From contig NZ_CP036524.1 of the NCBI RefSeq assembly GCF_008281175.1, forward strand, positions 2,542,001 through 2,606,000: 64,000 nucleotides of DNA, given 5' to 3'. The notes beneath the pieces are model-generated. The model searched no databases. It saw nothing but the letters and a program-made list of their open reading frames with translations, and was not told where the DNA came from. Position 1 is the first letter of the stretch. Each line of letters starts with the position of its first letter. The position numbers and the translations under genes were made by a program. This DNA is from [Clostridium] hylemonae DSM 15053 (GTDB taxonomy: Bacteria; Bacillota; Clostridia; Lachnospirales; Lachnospiraceae). Below, in pieces: positions 1 to 11,200 of the stretch.

Positions 1-899
<899 letters not shown>

Positions 900-925
900 T
901 CACTCCTCTTAAAATTTTGATTGAC

Positions 926-939
926 GTTTTGCGCAAAAC
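926..939. promoter_or_regulatory. LacI-family operator 1
   Basis: Perfect 14-base palindrome GTTTTGCGCAAAAC with the central CG typical of LacI/GalR operators. It lies downstream of the -10 box of the glucosidase promoter, where a bound repressor would block elongation or initiation. Confidence 0.7.
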
Positions 940-952
940 CTACCATACTTGA

Positions 953-982
953 ATTATAAGCAGTGGATCCGTGAACTTTCAA
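953..982 (-). promoter_or_regulatory. Promoter of the alpha-glucosidase gene
   Basis: On the minus strand TTGAAA (977-982) and TATAAT (953-958) are separated by 18 bases. The start codon at 893 is about 55 bases beyond the expected transcription start. The two LacI-type operators lie on either side of this promoter. Confidence 0.65.
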
Positions 983-983
983 C

Positions 984-1001
984 ACGTTTTACGCAAAACG
1001 T
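984..1001. promoter_or_regulatory. LacI-family operator 2
   Basis: ACGTTTTACGCAAAACGT, an 18-base near-perfect palindrome sharing the GTTTT..GCAAAAC core with operator 1. It sits just upstream of the glucosidase -35 box and about 80 bases upstream of the regulator start codon, so it could also mediate autoregulation. Centre-to-centre spacing from operator 1 is about 60 bases, close to six helical turns. Confidence 0.7.
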
Positions 1002-1079
1002 AACTATGTACAAATATGGATTGTAACTTTTATCTATTCTTTACATTTTTACTTCCGGATCAACGAAAGGAGCGCTCAT

Positions 1080-2099
1080 ATGACAGTACGTATCAAAGAT
1101 ATCGCCAGGGAGGCCAACGTAAGCCCTACCACCGTGTCCAACGTCATACACGGCAATACAAAAAAGGTGTCTCCCGCAACGCTTGAGCGGATCGAGGCGA
1201 TCCTGCACAAAAGACAGTACATTCCGAGTATGGGGGCCAGGATGCTGGCCGGAAACTCTTCGCACCTGATCGGAGTATTGATCGGCAGTAAGAGAAGACA
1301 GGAACGTGGCATCGACCGCGACCCGTTTACGAGTATTCTTCTTGAAACACTGGAGACAGAAATATTCCGCCAGGGCTATTACATGCTTTTTCATATTTCA
1401 GACAGGCCGGAGGAAAACTGGGCGCTTGCCGCCACCTGGAACATTGAAGGACTGATCACCATCGGGCTGAGTCCGGAAGAAAATGAAGGGATCAGGGAAA
1501 AATGCGGCATTCCCCTTGTGACCGTGGATGTCTATTATGATATCCCGGGAATGGCAAATATCGGTCTTAAGGATGAAGAAGGAGGGTATCTGATGGCGCA
1601 GTTTCTGTTTGATCAGGGACACACGGACTTCCTTTTTCTTGCAGACAACGACACTGGAGTAGATCATATGCGGTGGGAGGGAATCGTGACGTTTCTGAAA
1701 GAGCAGGGAAGCTCTGAAGGAGCCCTCCGGGAGCGTCACCTCCTCATACCTTCCGACATTGACGGAAGGCAGGCCTATTATCAGAAAAAGCTCCCTCTGT
1801 TTCTGGAGAAACAGGCGCTTTTTTTCGCTTCTGATTATTACGCCGCAGAAGCGGTACAGTATCTCAGACAGAATAACATACGCATACCGGAGCAGATCTC
1901 CATCGCAGGATTTGACGATAACGTATACGCTTCTATGTGTTCGCCGCCACTCACCACGATCCGGCAGAATGTTCCCCAAAAAGCAGCCGCCGCAGTACGC
2001 AAGCTGGCCGCTCTCATAAGGGGGGAGACAGGTATCCAGCTGGAGGAACGGTTTCCGGTGGAATTGATCATACGGGATTCTGTCGCTCTTAGAAGATGA
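1080..2099 (+). CDS. LacI-family transcriptional regulator
   Basis: 339-residue sugar-responsive DNA-binding protein. The N-terminal helix-turn-helix (residues about 4-25, IKDIAREANVSPTTVSNVI) is followed by a hinge and a periplasmic-binding-protein-like effector domain ending in GFDDNVYASMCSPPLTTIRQ, a standard LacI C-terminal pattern. AAAGGAG lies 7-8 bases before the ATG. Divergent from the GH13 glucosidase; the two operators between them are its probable targets. The effector sugar is unknown. Confidence 0.9.
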   Translation: MTVRIKDIAREANVSPTTVSNVIHGNTKKVSPATLERIEAILHKRQYIPSMGARMLAGNSSHLIGVLIGSKRRQERGIDRDPFTSILLETLETEIFRQGYYMLFHISDRPEENWALAATWNIEGLITIGLSPEENEGIREKCGIPLVTVDVYYDIPGMANIGLKDEEGGYLMAQFLFDQGHTDFLFLADNDTGVDHMRWEGIVTFLKEQGSSEGALRERHLLIPSDIDGRQAYYQKKLPLFLEKQALFFASDYYAAEAVQYLRQNNIRIPEQISIAGFDDNVYASMCSPPLTTIRQNVPQKAAAAVRKLAALIRGETGIQLEERFPVELIIRDSVALRR

Positions 2100-2103
2100 C
2101 CCA

Positions 2104-2164
2104 AAAGGAGCCGGGGCCCTTCCTGCAGAGGTCTTATCTTTGCCGGAAGGGGCCCGGCCCCTTT
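2104..2164. terminator. Bidirectional hairpin between lacI-type gene and ftsH
   Basis: A 20-base arm at 2104-2123 pairs with 2145-2164 with two mismatches, loop of 21 bases. It occupies nearly the whole space between two convergent stop codons. Each arm is itself nearly self-complementary (GGGGCCGGGCCCC type), like the hairpins at 7531 and 21951. Confidence 0.6.
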
Positions 2165-2166
2165 GA

Positions 2167-4158
2167 TCATTCTTCTGTTTCTTCTTTTACAGCTTCGTTT
2201 GATTCCATATTTGAATCAATTGCCGCTTCACTCTTTTGCTCGATCTGCGGCTCTGCTTCTTTGACGGTGACCCTTTCTCCCTGTTTCTTCTCAGTCTCAG
2301 GATCGATACCCTCTGCCTCATGGAAGATCTCCATAAATTCTTTGCCTGTGATCGTCTCCTTCTCGATGAGGAAGGCTGCTATCTTATCCAGTGACTGCCT
2401 GTGTTCACTCAGCAGTCTTCTGGCCTCACTGTAAGCATTTTTCAGCATTTCCATGACTTCCCTGTCGATCTCAGCAGATGTCGCTTCACCGCAGTTTCTA
2501 ACGGCCCTGCCGTCCAGATAACGGTTCTGAATGGATTCCAGTCCGATCAGTCCGAACTTCTCACTCATGCCGTACTGTGTTATCATGGCTCTTGCTATGT
2601 TTGTCGCCTTCTCAATATCATTGGCGGCCCCTGTCGTCACAGTGTCAAATACGATCTCTTCCGCCGCACGGCCTGCCAGCATGCCGACGAGCATCGCCTC
2701 AAGCTCTTTCTTCGTATTGAGGAACTTCTCTTCCTCCGGTGTCTGCATTACATATCCGAGCGCGCCCATGGTTCTCGGCACGATCGTGATCTTCTGTACA
2801 GGCTCTGCATCTTTCTGCAGTGCACTGACAAGCGCGTGGCCGACTTCATGGTAGGACACGATCTTCCGTTCCTCCGTACTCATGATACGGTCTTTCTTCT
2901 CTTTTCCTACCAGTACGACTTCCACCGCTTCAAACAAGTCACCTTGCGTAACCGCACTTCTTCCGTTCTTGACCGCGTTGATCGCAGCCTCATTGATCAT
3001 GTTGGCCAGATCAGAGCCGACAGCCCCGGATGTAGCCAGAGCGATCGCCTCCAGATCGACGGTCTCATCCATTCTCACGTCTTTGGAATGCACTTTTAAT
3101 ACGTCCACACGGCCTTTCAGGTCCGGCTTCTCAACAATGATACGGCGGTCGAACCGTCCCGGGCGCAGCAGCGCCGGGTCAAGTATCTCAGGCCTGTTGG
3201 TAGCTGCCAGAAGCACGAGCCCATTGTTCATATCAAATCCGTCCATCTCCGACAGGAGCTGGTTCAGCGTCTGCTCCCGCTCGTCATTGCTGCCGAGCTG
3301 ATTGTCACGGCTCTTGCCGATCGCGTCGATCTCATCGATAAAGATGATACACGGTGCCATCTGCTGCGCCTGCTTGAACAGATCGCGCACTCTCGATGCG
3401 CCGACACCGACATACATTTCTACAAAAGAGGAACCGGTCAGTGAGAAAAACGGCACCTTTGCCTCTCCGGCGACAGCTTTTGCAAGCAGCGTCTTTCCTG
3501 TACCCGGGGGACCGACAAGCAGCGCGCCCTTTGGCAGCTTTGCGCCTATCTGTGTATATTTACCCGGATTGTGCAGAAAATCAACAACTTCCTGCAGTGA
3601 TTCCTTAGCCTCGTCCTGTCCGGCTACGTCTTTGAAGGTGATCCCCGTCTCCTTCTCCACATACATCTTGGCATTGCTTTTTCCAATGCCCATCATTCCG
3701 CCGCCCTTTGACATCCGCTTTGTCATCCAGACAAACATGCCTACGATGAGCGCTATCGGAAGCAGCGTCAGAAGTACGTTCAGTATGACGGCAGATGTCG
3801 TGTCCGGTATCTCCTGGCCAAACTTCACTCCAGCCTTGTCAAGCCGCTCTGCCAGTGTGTCATCCCGCACAACACCGGTGTAATACTGCTTGGATGTCCG
3901 GGCGTCTTTCTCTTTCTTCATTGTTATGGTGATTCTGTCACTGCTGATGATGACTTCTTCCACCTCTTTATCGTCCACGTATTTCAGGAACTGGTCATAA
4001 CTGATTTCCTGGGAACCTGCGGAACCCTGGAACTGATACAGAGCCAGCACCAATATGGCGGTGATTAATGTTACTAAAATAATGAAGGAAAAACCCTGTC
4101 TGTTATTCTTGTTATTGGGCCCTTGATTATTTTTGTTCTGATTATTCTGGTTGTCCAT
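2167..4158 (-). CDS. ftsH: ATP-dependent zinc metalloprotease FtsH
   Basis: 663-residue membrane-anchored AAA+ protease that degrades misfolded membrane and regulatory proteins. An Asn/Gln-rich N-terminus precedes TM1 (about 23-43); an extracytoplasmic loop and TM2 (about 121-145) follow. Walker A GPPGTGKT is at 216-223, Walker B IIFIDE at 271-276, the arginine-finger region near LRPGRFDRR at 331-339, and the zinc site HEVGH at 437-441. The C-terminal tail is acidic. Convergent with the LacI-type regulator, divergent from DUF1846. Length and motif order are normal for the family. Confidence 0.97.
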   Translation of the reverse strand: MDNQNNQNKNNQGPNNKNNRQGFSFIILVTLITAILVLALYQFQGSAGSQEISYDQFLKYVDDKEVEEVIISSDRITITMKKEKDARTSKQYYTGVVRDDTLAERLDKAGVKFGQEIPDTTSAVILNVLLTLLPIALIVGMFVWMTKRMSKGGGMMGIGKSNAKMYVEKETGITFKDVAGQDEAKESLQEVVDFLHNPGKYTQIGAKLPKGALLVGPPGTGKTLLAKAVAGEAKVPFFSLTGSSFVEMYVGVGASRVRDLFKQAQQMAPCIIFIDEIDAIGKSRDNQLGSNDEREQTLNQLLSEMDGFDMNNGLVLLAATNRPEILDPALLRPGRFDRRIIVEKPDLKGRVDVLKVHSKDVRMDETVDLEAIALATSGAVGSDLANMINEAAINAVKNGRSAVTQGDLFEAVEVVLVGKEKKDRIMSTEERKIVSYHEVGHALVSALQKDAEPVQKITIVPRTMGALGYVMQTPEEEKFLNTKKELEAMLVGMLAGRAAEEIVFDTVTTGAANDIEKATNIARAMITQYGMSEKFGLIGLESIQNRYLDGRAVRNCGEATSAEIDREVMEMLKNAYSEARRLLSEHRQSLDKIAAFLIEKETITGKEFMEIFHEAEGIDPETEKKQGERVTVKEAEPQIEQKSEAAIDSNMESNEAVKEETEE

Positions 4159-4231
4159 TTTTATCCTCCTGTATCACCCTTTTATTATACGGACAGCCTA
4201 CTTAGAAATCAATAAAAACATTATGAAAAGA

Positions 4232-4261
4232 TTGTAAACTTCCTATATCTTGTAGTATACT
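4232..4261 (+). promoter_or_regulatory. Candidate promoter for the DUF1846 gene
   Basis: TTGTAA (4232-4237) and TATACT (4256-4261) with an 18-base spacer, about 65 bases before the start codon. Further TA-rich -10-like boxes follow (near 4277-4302), so the true start is uncertain. Confidence 0.4.
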
Positions 4262-4325
4262 TGGAATGAGATTGCTTATACTGAAGTTTATAGCTAATTT
4301 ATAGGAATTAAGAGGGAATTTACGA

Positions 4326-5819
4326 ATGAAAAAAGGATTTGACAATGAAAAATACTTGAAAATGCAGTCAGCCCATATCCGGGAACGCATCGACCAGTTT
4401 GACAACAAACTGTATCTGGAATTCGGGGGGAAACTTTTCGATGATTTTCACGCTTCCCGCGTTCTTCCGGGATTTCAGCCTGACAGTAAGCTGCGCATGC
4501 TGAAGCAGCTTTCGGACCAGGCGGAGATCATCATCGTAATCAGCGCTGAGGACATTGAGAAGAATAAAGTCCGCGGCGACCTTGGCATCACTTATGATTC
4601 CGACGTGCTCCGGCTTATGCACGCTTACCGTGAAAACGGTCTCTATGTGGGCAGTGTTGTCATCACAAAGTACAGCGGCCAGAGCAGCGCCGATTTATTT
4701 AAAAACAGGCTTGAGAAGCTTGGCATCAGGGTCTACCGGCACTATGTGATCCCCGGCTACCCTTCCAATGTACCGTTCATTGTCAGCGATGAAGGTTACG
4801 GAAAGAATGATTATATAGAGACAACGAGACCGCTCGTCGTTGTCACAGCCCCCGGTCCGGGCAGCGGAAAGATGGCAGTGTGCCTGTCCCAGCTCTATCT
4901 GGAGCACAAGAGGGGCATCTGTGCCGGATACGCCAAATTCGAGACGTTTCCCATCTGGAATATACCGCTGAAGCACCCGGTCAATCTGGCATATGAGGCC
5001 GCCACGGCTGATCTCAACGACGTCAATATGATAGATCCCTTTCATCTGGAAGCCTATGGCAGGACAACGGTCAACTACAACCGCGATGTAGAGATATTCC
5101 CGGTGCTGAATGCCATGTTTGAACGCATTTACGGAAAAAGCCCTTATAAGTCGCCGACCGACATGGGGGTCAATATGGCCGGCAAATGTATCTGCGATGA
5201 CGAAGCGTGCAGAGAAGCTTCCTGCCAGGAGATCATCCGCCGTTATTACGACTCTCTGCGGCGGCTTCTCGTGGGCGCATGCCCGGATGAAGAGGCATAC
5301 AAGATCGAGATGCTTATGAATCAGGCGGGCATCACGGTCCACGACCGGCCTGTCGTGGACGCCGCGCTGTCACGCGCCGAGGAGACAGGAGGGCCGGCGG
5401 CGGCGCTTCAGCTGCACGACGGCCGCATGATCACAGGCAAGACGTCAAATCTCCTAGGCGCCTCTGCCGCGCTTCTGCTCAATGCTCTGAAAGAACTGGC
5501 GGGCATTGACCACGAGCTGCACGTGATCTCTCCGGATGCCATTGAGCCGATCCAAAAGCTGAAGACACAGTATCTCGGCAGCCGGAATCCCCGCCTTCAC
5601 ACAGACGAGGTGCTCATCGCCCTCTCCGTCAGTGCGGCAGACGATGCGATGGCCCAGCTGGCGCTTGATCAGATACCGAAGTTAAAAGGCTGTCAGGCGC
5701 ACACGTCCGTTATGGTAGGCTCCGTGGATATGAAGCAGTTTAAGAAATTATCCATCCAGGCCACATTCGAGGCAAAATTTGAAAAAAGTTCTGTATTTTT
5801 TAATGGAAAAGGTATATAA
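4326..5819 (+). CDS. DUF1846 domain-containing protein
   Basis: 497-residue cytosolic protein covering the full length of the DUF1846 family, which is common in Firmicutes. Function is not established as far as I know. Visible features are a glycine-rich segment VVVTAPGPGSGKMAVC (about residues 171-186), resembling a phosphate-binding loop, and a cysteine cluster CICDDEACREASC near residues 290-302. No signal peptide or membrane segment. Start chosen at the first ATG. It reads towards pyrG, and its stop codon overlaps the likely pyrG -10 box, so the two are probably separate transcripts with possible readthrough. Family call firm, role unknown. Confidence 0.85.
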   Translation: MKKGFDNEKYLKMQSAHIRERIDQFDNKLYLEFGGKLFDDFHASRVLPGFQPDSKLRMLKQLSDQAEIIIVISAEDIEKNKVRGDLGITYDSDVLRLMHAYRENGLYVGSVVITKYSGQSSADLFKNRLEKLGIRVYRHYVIPGYPSNVPFIVSDEGYGKNDYIETTRPLVVVTAPGPGSGKMAVCLSQLYLEHKRGICAGYAKFETFPIWNIPLKHPVNLAYEAATADLNDVNMIDPFHLEAYGRTTVNYNRDVEIFPVLNAMFERIYGKSPYKSPTDMGVNMAGKCICDDEACREASCQEIIRRYYDSLRRLLVGACPDEEAYKIEMLMNQAGITVHDRPVVDAALSRAEETGGPAAALQLHDGRMITGKTSNLLGASAALLLNALKELAGIDHELHVISPDAIEPIQKLKTQYLGSRNPRLHTDEVLIALSVSAADDAMAQLALDQIPKLKGCQAHTSVMVGSVDMKQFKKLSIQATFEAKFEKSSVFFNGKGI

Positions 5820-5895
5820 TATACGGGTATTTTTTTTACCAACATTACATAGCCTAAGCTAAAGATATCAATTGCGATAAGATTAGCTTAGGCTA
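5815..5895 (+). promoter_or_regulatory. pyrG promoter and leader with 13-base inverted repeat
   Basis: TATAAT at 5815-5820 overlaps the upstream stop codon and is followed by GGG (5825-5827) at the likely start of transcription and then eight T (5830-5837). Further on, TAGCCTAAGCTAA (5850-5862) and TTAGCTTAGGCTA (5883-5895) are perfect 13-base inverted repeats with a 20-base loop, ending about 15 bases before the ribosome site AAGGAGG. No U-run follows the stem, so it is not a plain terminator; an operator or an RNA control element is possible. No good -35 box is seen. Confidence 0.5.
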
Positions 5896-5920
5896 AAACA
5901 TTTTATACAAGGAGGAATAT

Positions 5921-7531
5921 ATGGCAGTAAAATACGTATTCGTAACAGGCGGAGTAGTATCCGGGCTTGGCAAGGGAATCACGGCGGCCTCTCTTGGACG
6001 GCTGCTCAAAGCCCGCGGCTATACAGTGACCATGCAGAAATTTGACCCTTATATCAACATTGACCCGGGCACGATGAACCCGGTGCAGCACGGCGAAGTG
6101 TTTGTGACAGACGACGGCGCGGAGACCGACCTTGATCTGGGACATTATGAAAGATTTATCGATGAAAGTCTGAGTAAGAATTCCAATGTCACGACCGGCA
6201 AAATATACTGGTCTGTACTGCAGAAGGAGCGCCGCGGTGATTTTGGAGGCGGGACCGTGCAGGTGATCCCTCATATCACCAATGAGATCAAAGGACGTTT
6301 CTACCGCAGCCCGGCCGCAGAGAATACGGAAATCGCCATAATAGAAGTGGGCGGGACTGTCGGTGATATTGAAAGCCAGCCTTTTCTTGAGGCTATCCGC
6401 CAGTTCCAGCACGAAAAAGGGCGGGAAAATGTGATACTGATCCACGTTACTCTCATTCCGTACCTGCGCGCCTCACAGGAGATGAAGACAAAACCGACGC
6501 AGGCGAGCGTCAAAGACCTGCAGGGTATGGGCATCCAGCCCGATATCATCGTCTGCCGCTCCGAGTACGCGCTGGACGCCGGTATAAAGGACAAGATCGC
6601 GCTCTTCTGCAATGTGCCGGCCAACCATGTGCTCCAGAACCTGGACGTCGATTATCTCTACGAGGCCCCGCTCGCCATGGAAAAAGAAAAGCTCGCCGAT
6701 GTAGTGTGTGAATGCCTGAACCTTCCGTGCCCCAAGCCGGACTTAAAAGACTGGGAAGAGATGGTGGACTACCTGTGCCACCCGAACACCGAAGTAACTG
6801 TGGCGCTCGTCGGAAAGTATATCCAGCTCCACGACGCCTACATCAGCGTCGTCGAGGCGCTCAAACACGGCGGCATCTTCAGCCGCGCCACGGTAAATAT
6901 CAAATGGATCGACTCCGAATCTGTCAGCGCGGACAATGCGGACGAGCTCTTTCAGGACGTCAGCGGTATCCTCGTCCCGGGAGGCTTCGGCCACCGGGGC
7001 ATAGACGGCAAGCTCGAAGCCATCCGATACGCCCGCACACACAAGGTGCCTTTTCTCGGACTCTGCCTCGGTATGCAGCTCTCCATCGTAGAATTCTCCC
7101 GTGATGTGCTCGGATATAACGATGCCCACAGCGCGGAGCTCCGGCCGGATACGACACATCCGGTCATCCACATCATGCCCGACCAGATCGGTGTGGAAGA
7201 TATCGGCGGAACGCTGCGGCTCGGCTCCTACCCATGCGTGCTGGACAAGCATTCCAAGGCATACGAATTATATGGAAAAGAAAAGATCAACGAACGCCAC
7301 CGCCACCGCTACGAGGTGAACAACGATTACAGGGAAGAACTCACCGCCCACGGCATGAAGCTGTCCGGCCTCTCCCCGGACGGCACCATCGTAGAAATGA
7401 TAGAAATACCGGAGCACCCCTGGTTCATCGCGACCCAGGCACACCCGGAGCTAAAATCAAGGCCGAACAGGCCGCACCCGCTCTTCAAAGGCTTCATCGA
7501 GGCAGCGCTGAATTATCAGACAAATCATTAA
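5921..7531 (+). CDS. pyrG: CTP synthase (glutamine hydrolysing)
   Basis: 536-residue enzyme making CTP from UTP, ATP and glutamine, the last step of de novo CTP synthesis. The synthetase domain (about 1-270) starts [20 protein letters not shown] with the ATP-binding loop and includes the conserved [13 protein letters not shown] segment. The class I glutamine amidotransferase domain (about 290-536) has the nucleophile in GLCLGMQ (Cys382) and the partner His/Glu in HPELKSRP near the C-terminus. AAGGAGG precedes the ATG. The last bases run directly into a 23-base inverted repeat. Confidence 0.97.
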   Translation: MAVKYVFVTGGVVSGLGKGITAASLGRLLKARGYTVTMQKFDPYINIDPGTMNPVQHGEVFVTDDGAETDLDLGHYERFIDESLSKNSNVTTGKIYWSVLQKERRGDFGGGTVQVIPHITNEIKGRFYRSPAAENTEIAIIEVGGTVGDIESQPFLEAIRQFQHEKGRENVILIHVTLIPYLRASQEMKTKPTQASVKDLQGMGIQPDIIVCRSEYALDAGIKDKIALFCNVPANHVLQNLDVDYLYEAPLAMEKEKLADVVCECLNLPCPKPDLKDWEEMVDYLCHPNTEVTVALVGKYIQLHDAYISVVEALKHGGIFSRATVNIKWIDSESVSADNADELFQDVSGILVPGGFGHRGIDGKLEAIRYARTHKVPFLGLCLGMQLSIVEFSRDVLGYNDAHSAELRPDTTHPVIHIMPDQIGVEDIGGTLRLGSYPCVLDKHSKAYELYGKEKINERHRHRYEVNNDYREELTAHGMKLSGLSPDGTIVEMIEIPEHPWFIATQAHPELKSRPNRPHPLFKGFIEAALNYQTNH

Positions 7532-7583
7532 ATTGAAAGGGGTCAGACCCCTGCCATGTGCAGGGGTCTGACCCCTTTCAATT
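7531..7583. terminator. Perfect 23-base hairpin between pyrG and DUF1275 gene (nested palindrome, copy 1)
   Basis: Arms 7531-7553 and 7561-7583 are perfectly complementary with a 7-base loop. Each arm contains the palindrome GGGGTCAGACCCC, so several folds are possible. The element starts at the last base of the pyrG stop codon and ends at the last base of the convergent gene's stop codon. A closely related element is at 21951-22009. Confidence 0.8.
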
Positions 7584-8263
7584 CAACGAATTGTCAGACA
7601 CATTGTGACGAATACGATGCCGAGCAGGATGCTGCAGCACCATATGCTCTGTATGCCCCACAGAAATGCCAGGACTGTCCCCGCTACGGCGCCCAGTATG
7701 AACAGCAGGATGATCCCAAAGTAATGGGCCGCCTGTATTCCGGCCTTCGTTTCTTTGTTTATGACGTACTGGAACAACTTCTCTGTCCCCGACCTCAGGT
7801 TTCCGGTACACATGGTCGAGGCGTAAGGCAGGTTTTTCATCTTTCGGAAGCTGTTCACCTGCAGGGAGCAGACGAACGAGATGGTGACGTTCACGACACT
7901 GTCCGGCACAGAGGCCGGTACAAACCCAACAACTGACAATAATATAATTTCTATTGCTATGATCCAGTGCTCATATATATTAAATTCTTTCTCTGTAAAA
8001 TACTTTTTAAACACCTCTGTTATAAATACACCGAGGGCGAATGCCAATATGGGGATGATGCAGTATCCGGCCTGGCGGTATCTTCCCTGTGCGGCATATA
8101 CGCCGAGCAGGACCATATTGCCGGTCTGCGCGTTGGCAAACACGCCTCCTCTCAGTATATAGGTATATGCGTCCAGGAATCCTCCTACAACGGCAAGCAG
8201 AGCTGCTATCCTGAATGTCTCGTGTATGGGCACCGCCGCCGTGCCCGGCTGTTTTCCTTCCAT
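7583..8263 (-). CDS. DUF1275 (YoaK-type) membrane protein
   Basis: 226-residue integral membrane protein with about six hydrophobic segments and the family hallmark GGFLDAYTYILRGGVFANAQTG near residues 27-48 (seen as GGFLDAYTY and ANAQTGN). A second landmark is STMCTGNLR near residue 149. Function not established; some annotation pipelines suggest a transporter. It ends at the hairpin after pyrG and lies 18 bases downstream of sbcC, so it may be the last gene of the leftward sbcDC transcript. Confidence 0.8.
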   Translation of the reverse strand: MEGKQPGTAAVPIHETFRIAALLAVVGGFLDAYTYILRGGVFANAQTGNMVLLGVYAAQGRYRQAGYCIIPILAFALGVFITEVFKKYFTEKEFNIYEHWIIAIEIILLSVVGFVPASVPDSVVNVTISFVCSLQVNSFRKMKNLPYASTMCTGNLRSGTEKLFQYVINKETKAGIQAAHYFGIILLFILGAVAGTVLAFLWGIQSIWCCSILLGIVFVTMCLTIR

Positions 8264-8281
8264 AGTCTACTCTCCCGTCTC

Positions 8282-11200
8282 TCAGTCAAAAGACCAGCGT
8301 ACGCTGCTGCCCTTTTCCGTCTTTGTCACTATGAGCTTGTTGTCGATCTGCTCTTTCAGCTCATTTACATGCGAAATGATCCCGACGAGCCTGCTGTCTC
8401 CGGCCAGCTCATTCAGCACCTTTATCGCCTGTTCTCTTGACCCGTCATCCAGTGAACCAAATCCCTCGTCCACGAACATCGTATCGAGATGGACCGCGCC
8501 TGCTGTATTCTGTACAATATCCGCCAGTCCAAGCGCCATGGACAGCGACGCCATGAAGGATTCTCCGCCCGACAGCGTCTTCACATCGCGCACCGTACCG
8601 CTGAGCAGGTGCAGGACATCCAGATCAAGTCCGGCCTGTCCCTGGCTTCCAAGACTTTTTACATCTCTGCACTGCAAAATGAATTCGTTGTTTGTCATCT
8701 GTATGAGCCTCTTGTTGGCGGCCTGGATGATCTGTTTGAAATACTGCCGCTGCACATATGTCTCAAAATCAAGTTTGACCGCTCCACTTAAATTGCCGTT
8801 GGCCGTACGGCTCAGATTTCCTACGAGCTCGTACTGCCGCTGCAGGCCCCCCTTTTTCTCAAATTCTTTCCGCAGTTCCTCTCTGATCTCTCTGTTCTTA
8901 CTGTTCATCCCTCCAAGCCGGATCTGTCCGCCTCTTATATCCCTGATCTTCCGGCTGAGTTCTTCCGCCTCCAGCTTAAGCGCCTCCACATCCGCGCGCT
9001 CTTTCCCCTCGATCTGTGAGCCGAGCAGCTTAAGCGCCGCTTCATTGTCTCTGACCTGCGACAGGTACTGCTCCAGGGCAGATTCCATCTCCTTTGCCGA
9101 CTCCAGAAGCGGCTTTTTCGCTTCGTACTCTTTGGCGGACGCAAATGCTTCCTGAGCGAGCGCCTCTCTGAAGCCTTCCTCCGCTTTCCGGCGCTGCACA
9201 TCCAGCTGTCTGCCGCGCTTTTCCTCGCCGCTTCGCTCCCCTTCCGTCCTTCTCTGATCCTGCAGCGCACGCTCGTATCTCTCCCGGGCTTTGGCGCAGC
9301 GCTCTCTCAGTTCTTCAAGCAGCCCGTATACTTCATTGCGGCGCTTTTCGGCCTCGTCCTTAGAACGGTACTCCAGCTTGTTCTTCTTTTCCTCTGCAAG
9401 CGCATTCTGGCGGCTGTACTCACGCTCAAGTTCCTGCAGCTTCTGCCGGGATTCCTTTAACGCGTTATTTTTAAGCGAAAGTTCCCGCTCCTGCTTCTCG
9501 TATTCTTCCTGTACCGCGGCATACCGTTTGACATTCTTCTGCGCGCGGCAGAGCGCCTGCTTCGTATCTTCCGCCTCACGGCGGCACGCGCCAGCCTCCC
9601 TCCTTATCTCTGCCTCAGCTTCTGCCGGATCTGCCCCCGCTCCCGGACCAAGTATCTTTCTGCACTCTCTTTCAAATACTTCTCTTTCCGTCCGAAGTCT
9701 TCCTGCCGCCTCCCCAAGCGCCTGGGCCGCACTTTCACGTACGAGCTCTGCCTGATTCCTGCGCTCTTTTGCCGCTTCCACCTCTTCCTGTGACGGTGCA
9801 TCATCCGACAGATGCGCCGGCGCCGGATGCCCGCATGAACCGCACACAGGACAGGGCTTTCCTTCCTCCAGCACTCCGGCCAGGACGCCGGCCTGCTCAT
9901 CCAGAAATGCCCGGTACTTCTGCTCATAGACCGCCGACGCTTCCACATAGGCGGCCGAGCATTCCGCCTCATTTTGCTGTTTCTCCCTGCATGCCGTCTC
10001 AAATGCCCGGATATGCTGCGCCGACTGCTCCAGCGCTTCCAGTGCAGACGCTCTGTCCGTCAGAATACCGGCTTTTGCAGACAGCCGGTCCCTCTCTGCC
10101 TGACTGCCGGCCAGTTCTTCCTGCTCCTTCCTAAGTCCCCTGACGTACACTTCCAGGCGGTCCGCCTCCGCAGCTGCTTTCTCACACTCGTCTCTCATTT
10201 TGCAGAGCAGCGCAGACAGCCGGTCTCTCTCTTCTTCCTGCTCCTTCAATGCATCATACTGGCGCAGAGCGTCTCCGAGACGAACGAGCGTCTCCGTATA
10301 CTCAGGCTCCTTCCGACTGAGTTCTTCCCGCGCAGCCTCCTCCTGAGCGTAAGCCTCACGGGCGGCTGCCGCGGATTCCTTTTCTTTCCTTTCCAGTCTG
10401 AGGAGGCTCTGTCCTGACTCCTCTGCCGCCGCCCTTATCGTTTCAAACTCTGCCTCTTTTGCGCGTACCCGCTCCACTCTGCGGGCACACGCAATGCCGG
10501 CCTCTTTCTCCCGGAAGGCCTCCTTCCTTTCCCGCAGCCGCATCCCCGTTTCACACGCCTCTTCATATGCCTGAAACAGACGGTTCACCGTCTCCCCTTC
10601 TTTCATGGCGCCGTGGAGTTCATCCAGCCGCCCCTGCAGCCGGTCCGCCTCCGCCCTTCGGCGCTTTTCCTTCTCCCCGCCTTCTTTTATGATAAGGCCG
10701 AGCAGCCGCAGCGTCTCTTCCCGGTCCGGGATCGGAAGTCCCTTAAGCGCGCTCCACTCTGTCTCATATGCACTGTCCGCCTCACATTCCGCCCGCCCGA
10801 TCTCCCGGCGCACGCTTTTGACATTGTCTTCCAGTTCAATGTACAGACTTGTCGACTGCCGTTTCAACTCCTCCTGTACGCGGTAATAAAACCTCGTGTG
10901 AAATATCCTGGAGAATATTTTCTTCCGCTCCCGCGACTGTGCATGCAGCAGTTTTAGAAAATCTCCCTGTGCTATCATGGCGATCTGAGTAAACTGATCT
11001 GCATCCAGTCCGATGATATCCGCGATCTTCTGGTCGATCTCCCGCTTCTTCCCCTGAAATACCTTTCCGTCCGGAAGTGTCAGTTCCACCTTGGGCGCCT
11101 CTTTGACAAAACGGGGCGAACCATCTGCGCGGCGCCGTTTGCCAAGCCGTATATACTCCGGATTCCTCCTGACAGTATACACGTCCCGGCGGTAAGAAAA

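Noticed and set aside
8226-9155. A 309-codon plus-strand open frame opposite sbcC
   Set aside because: Ser/Arg-rich low-complexity translation of the reverse complement of a coiled coil; not a gene.
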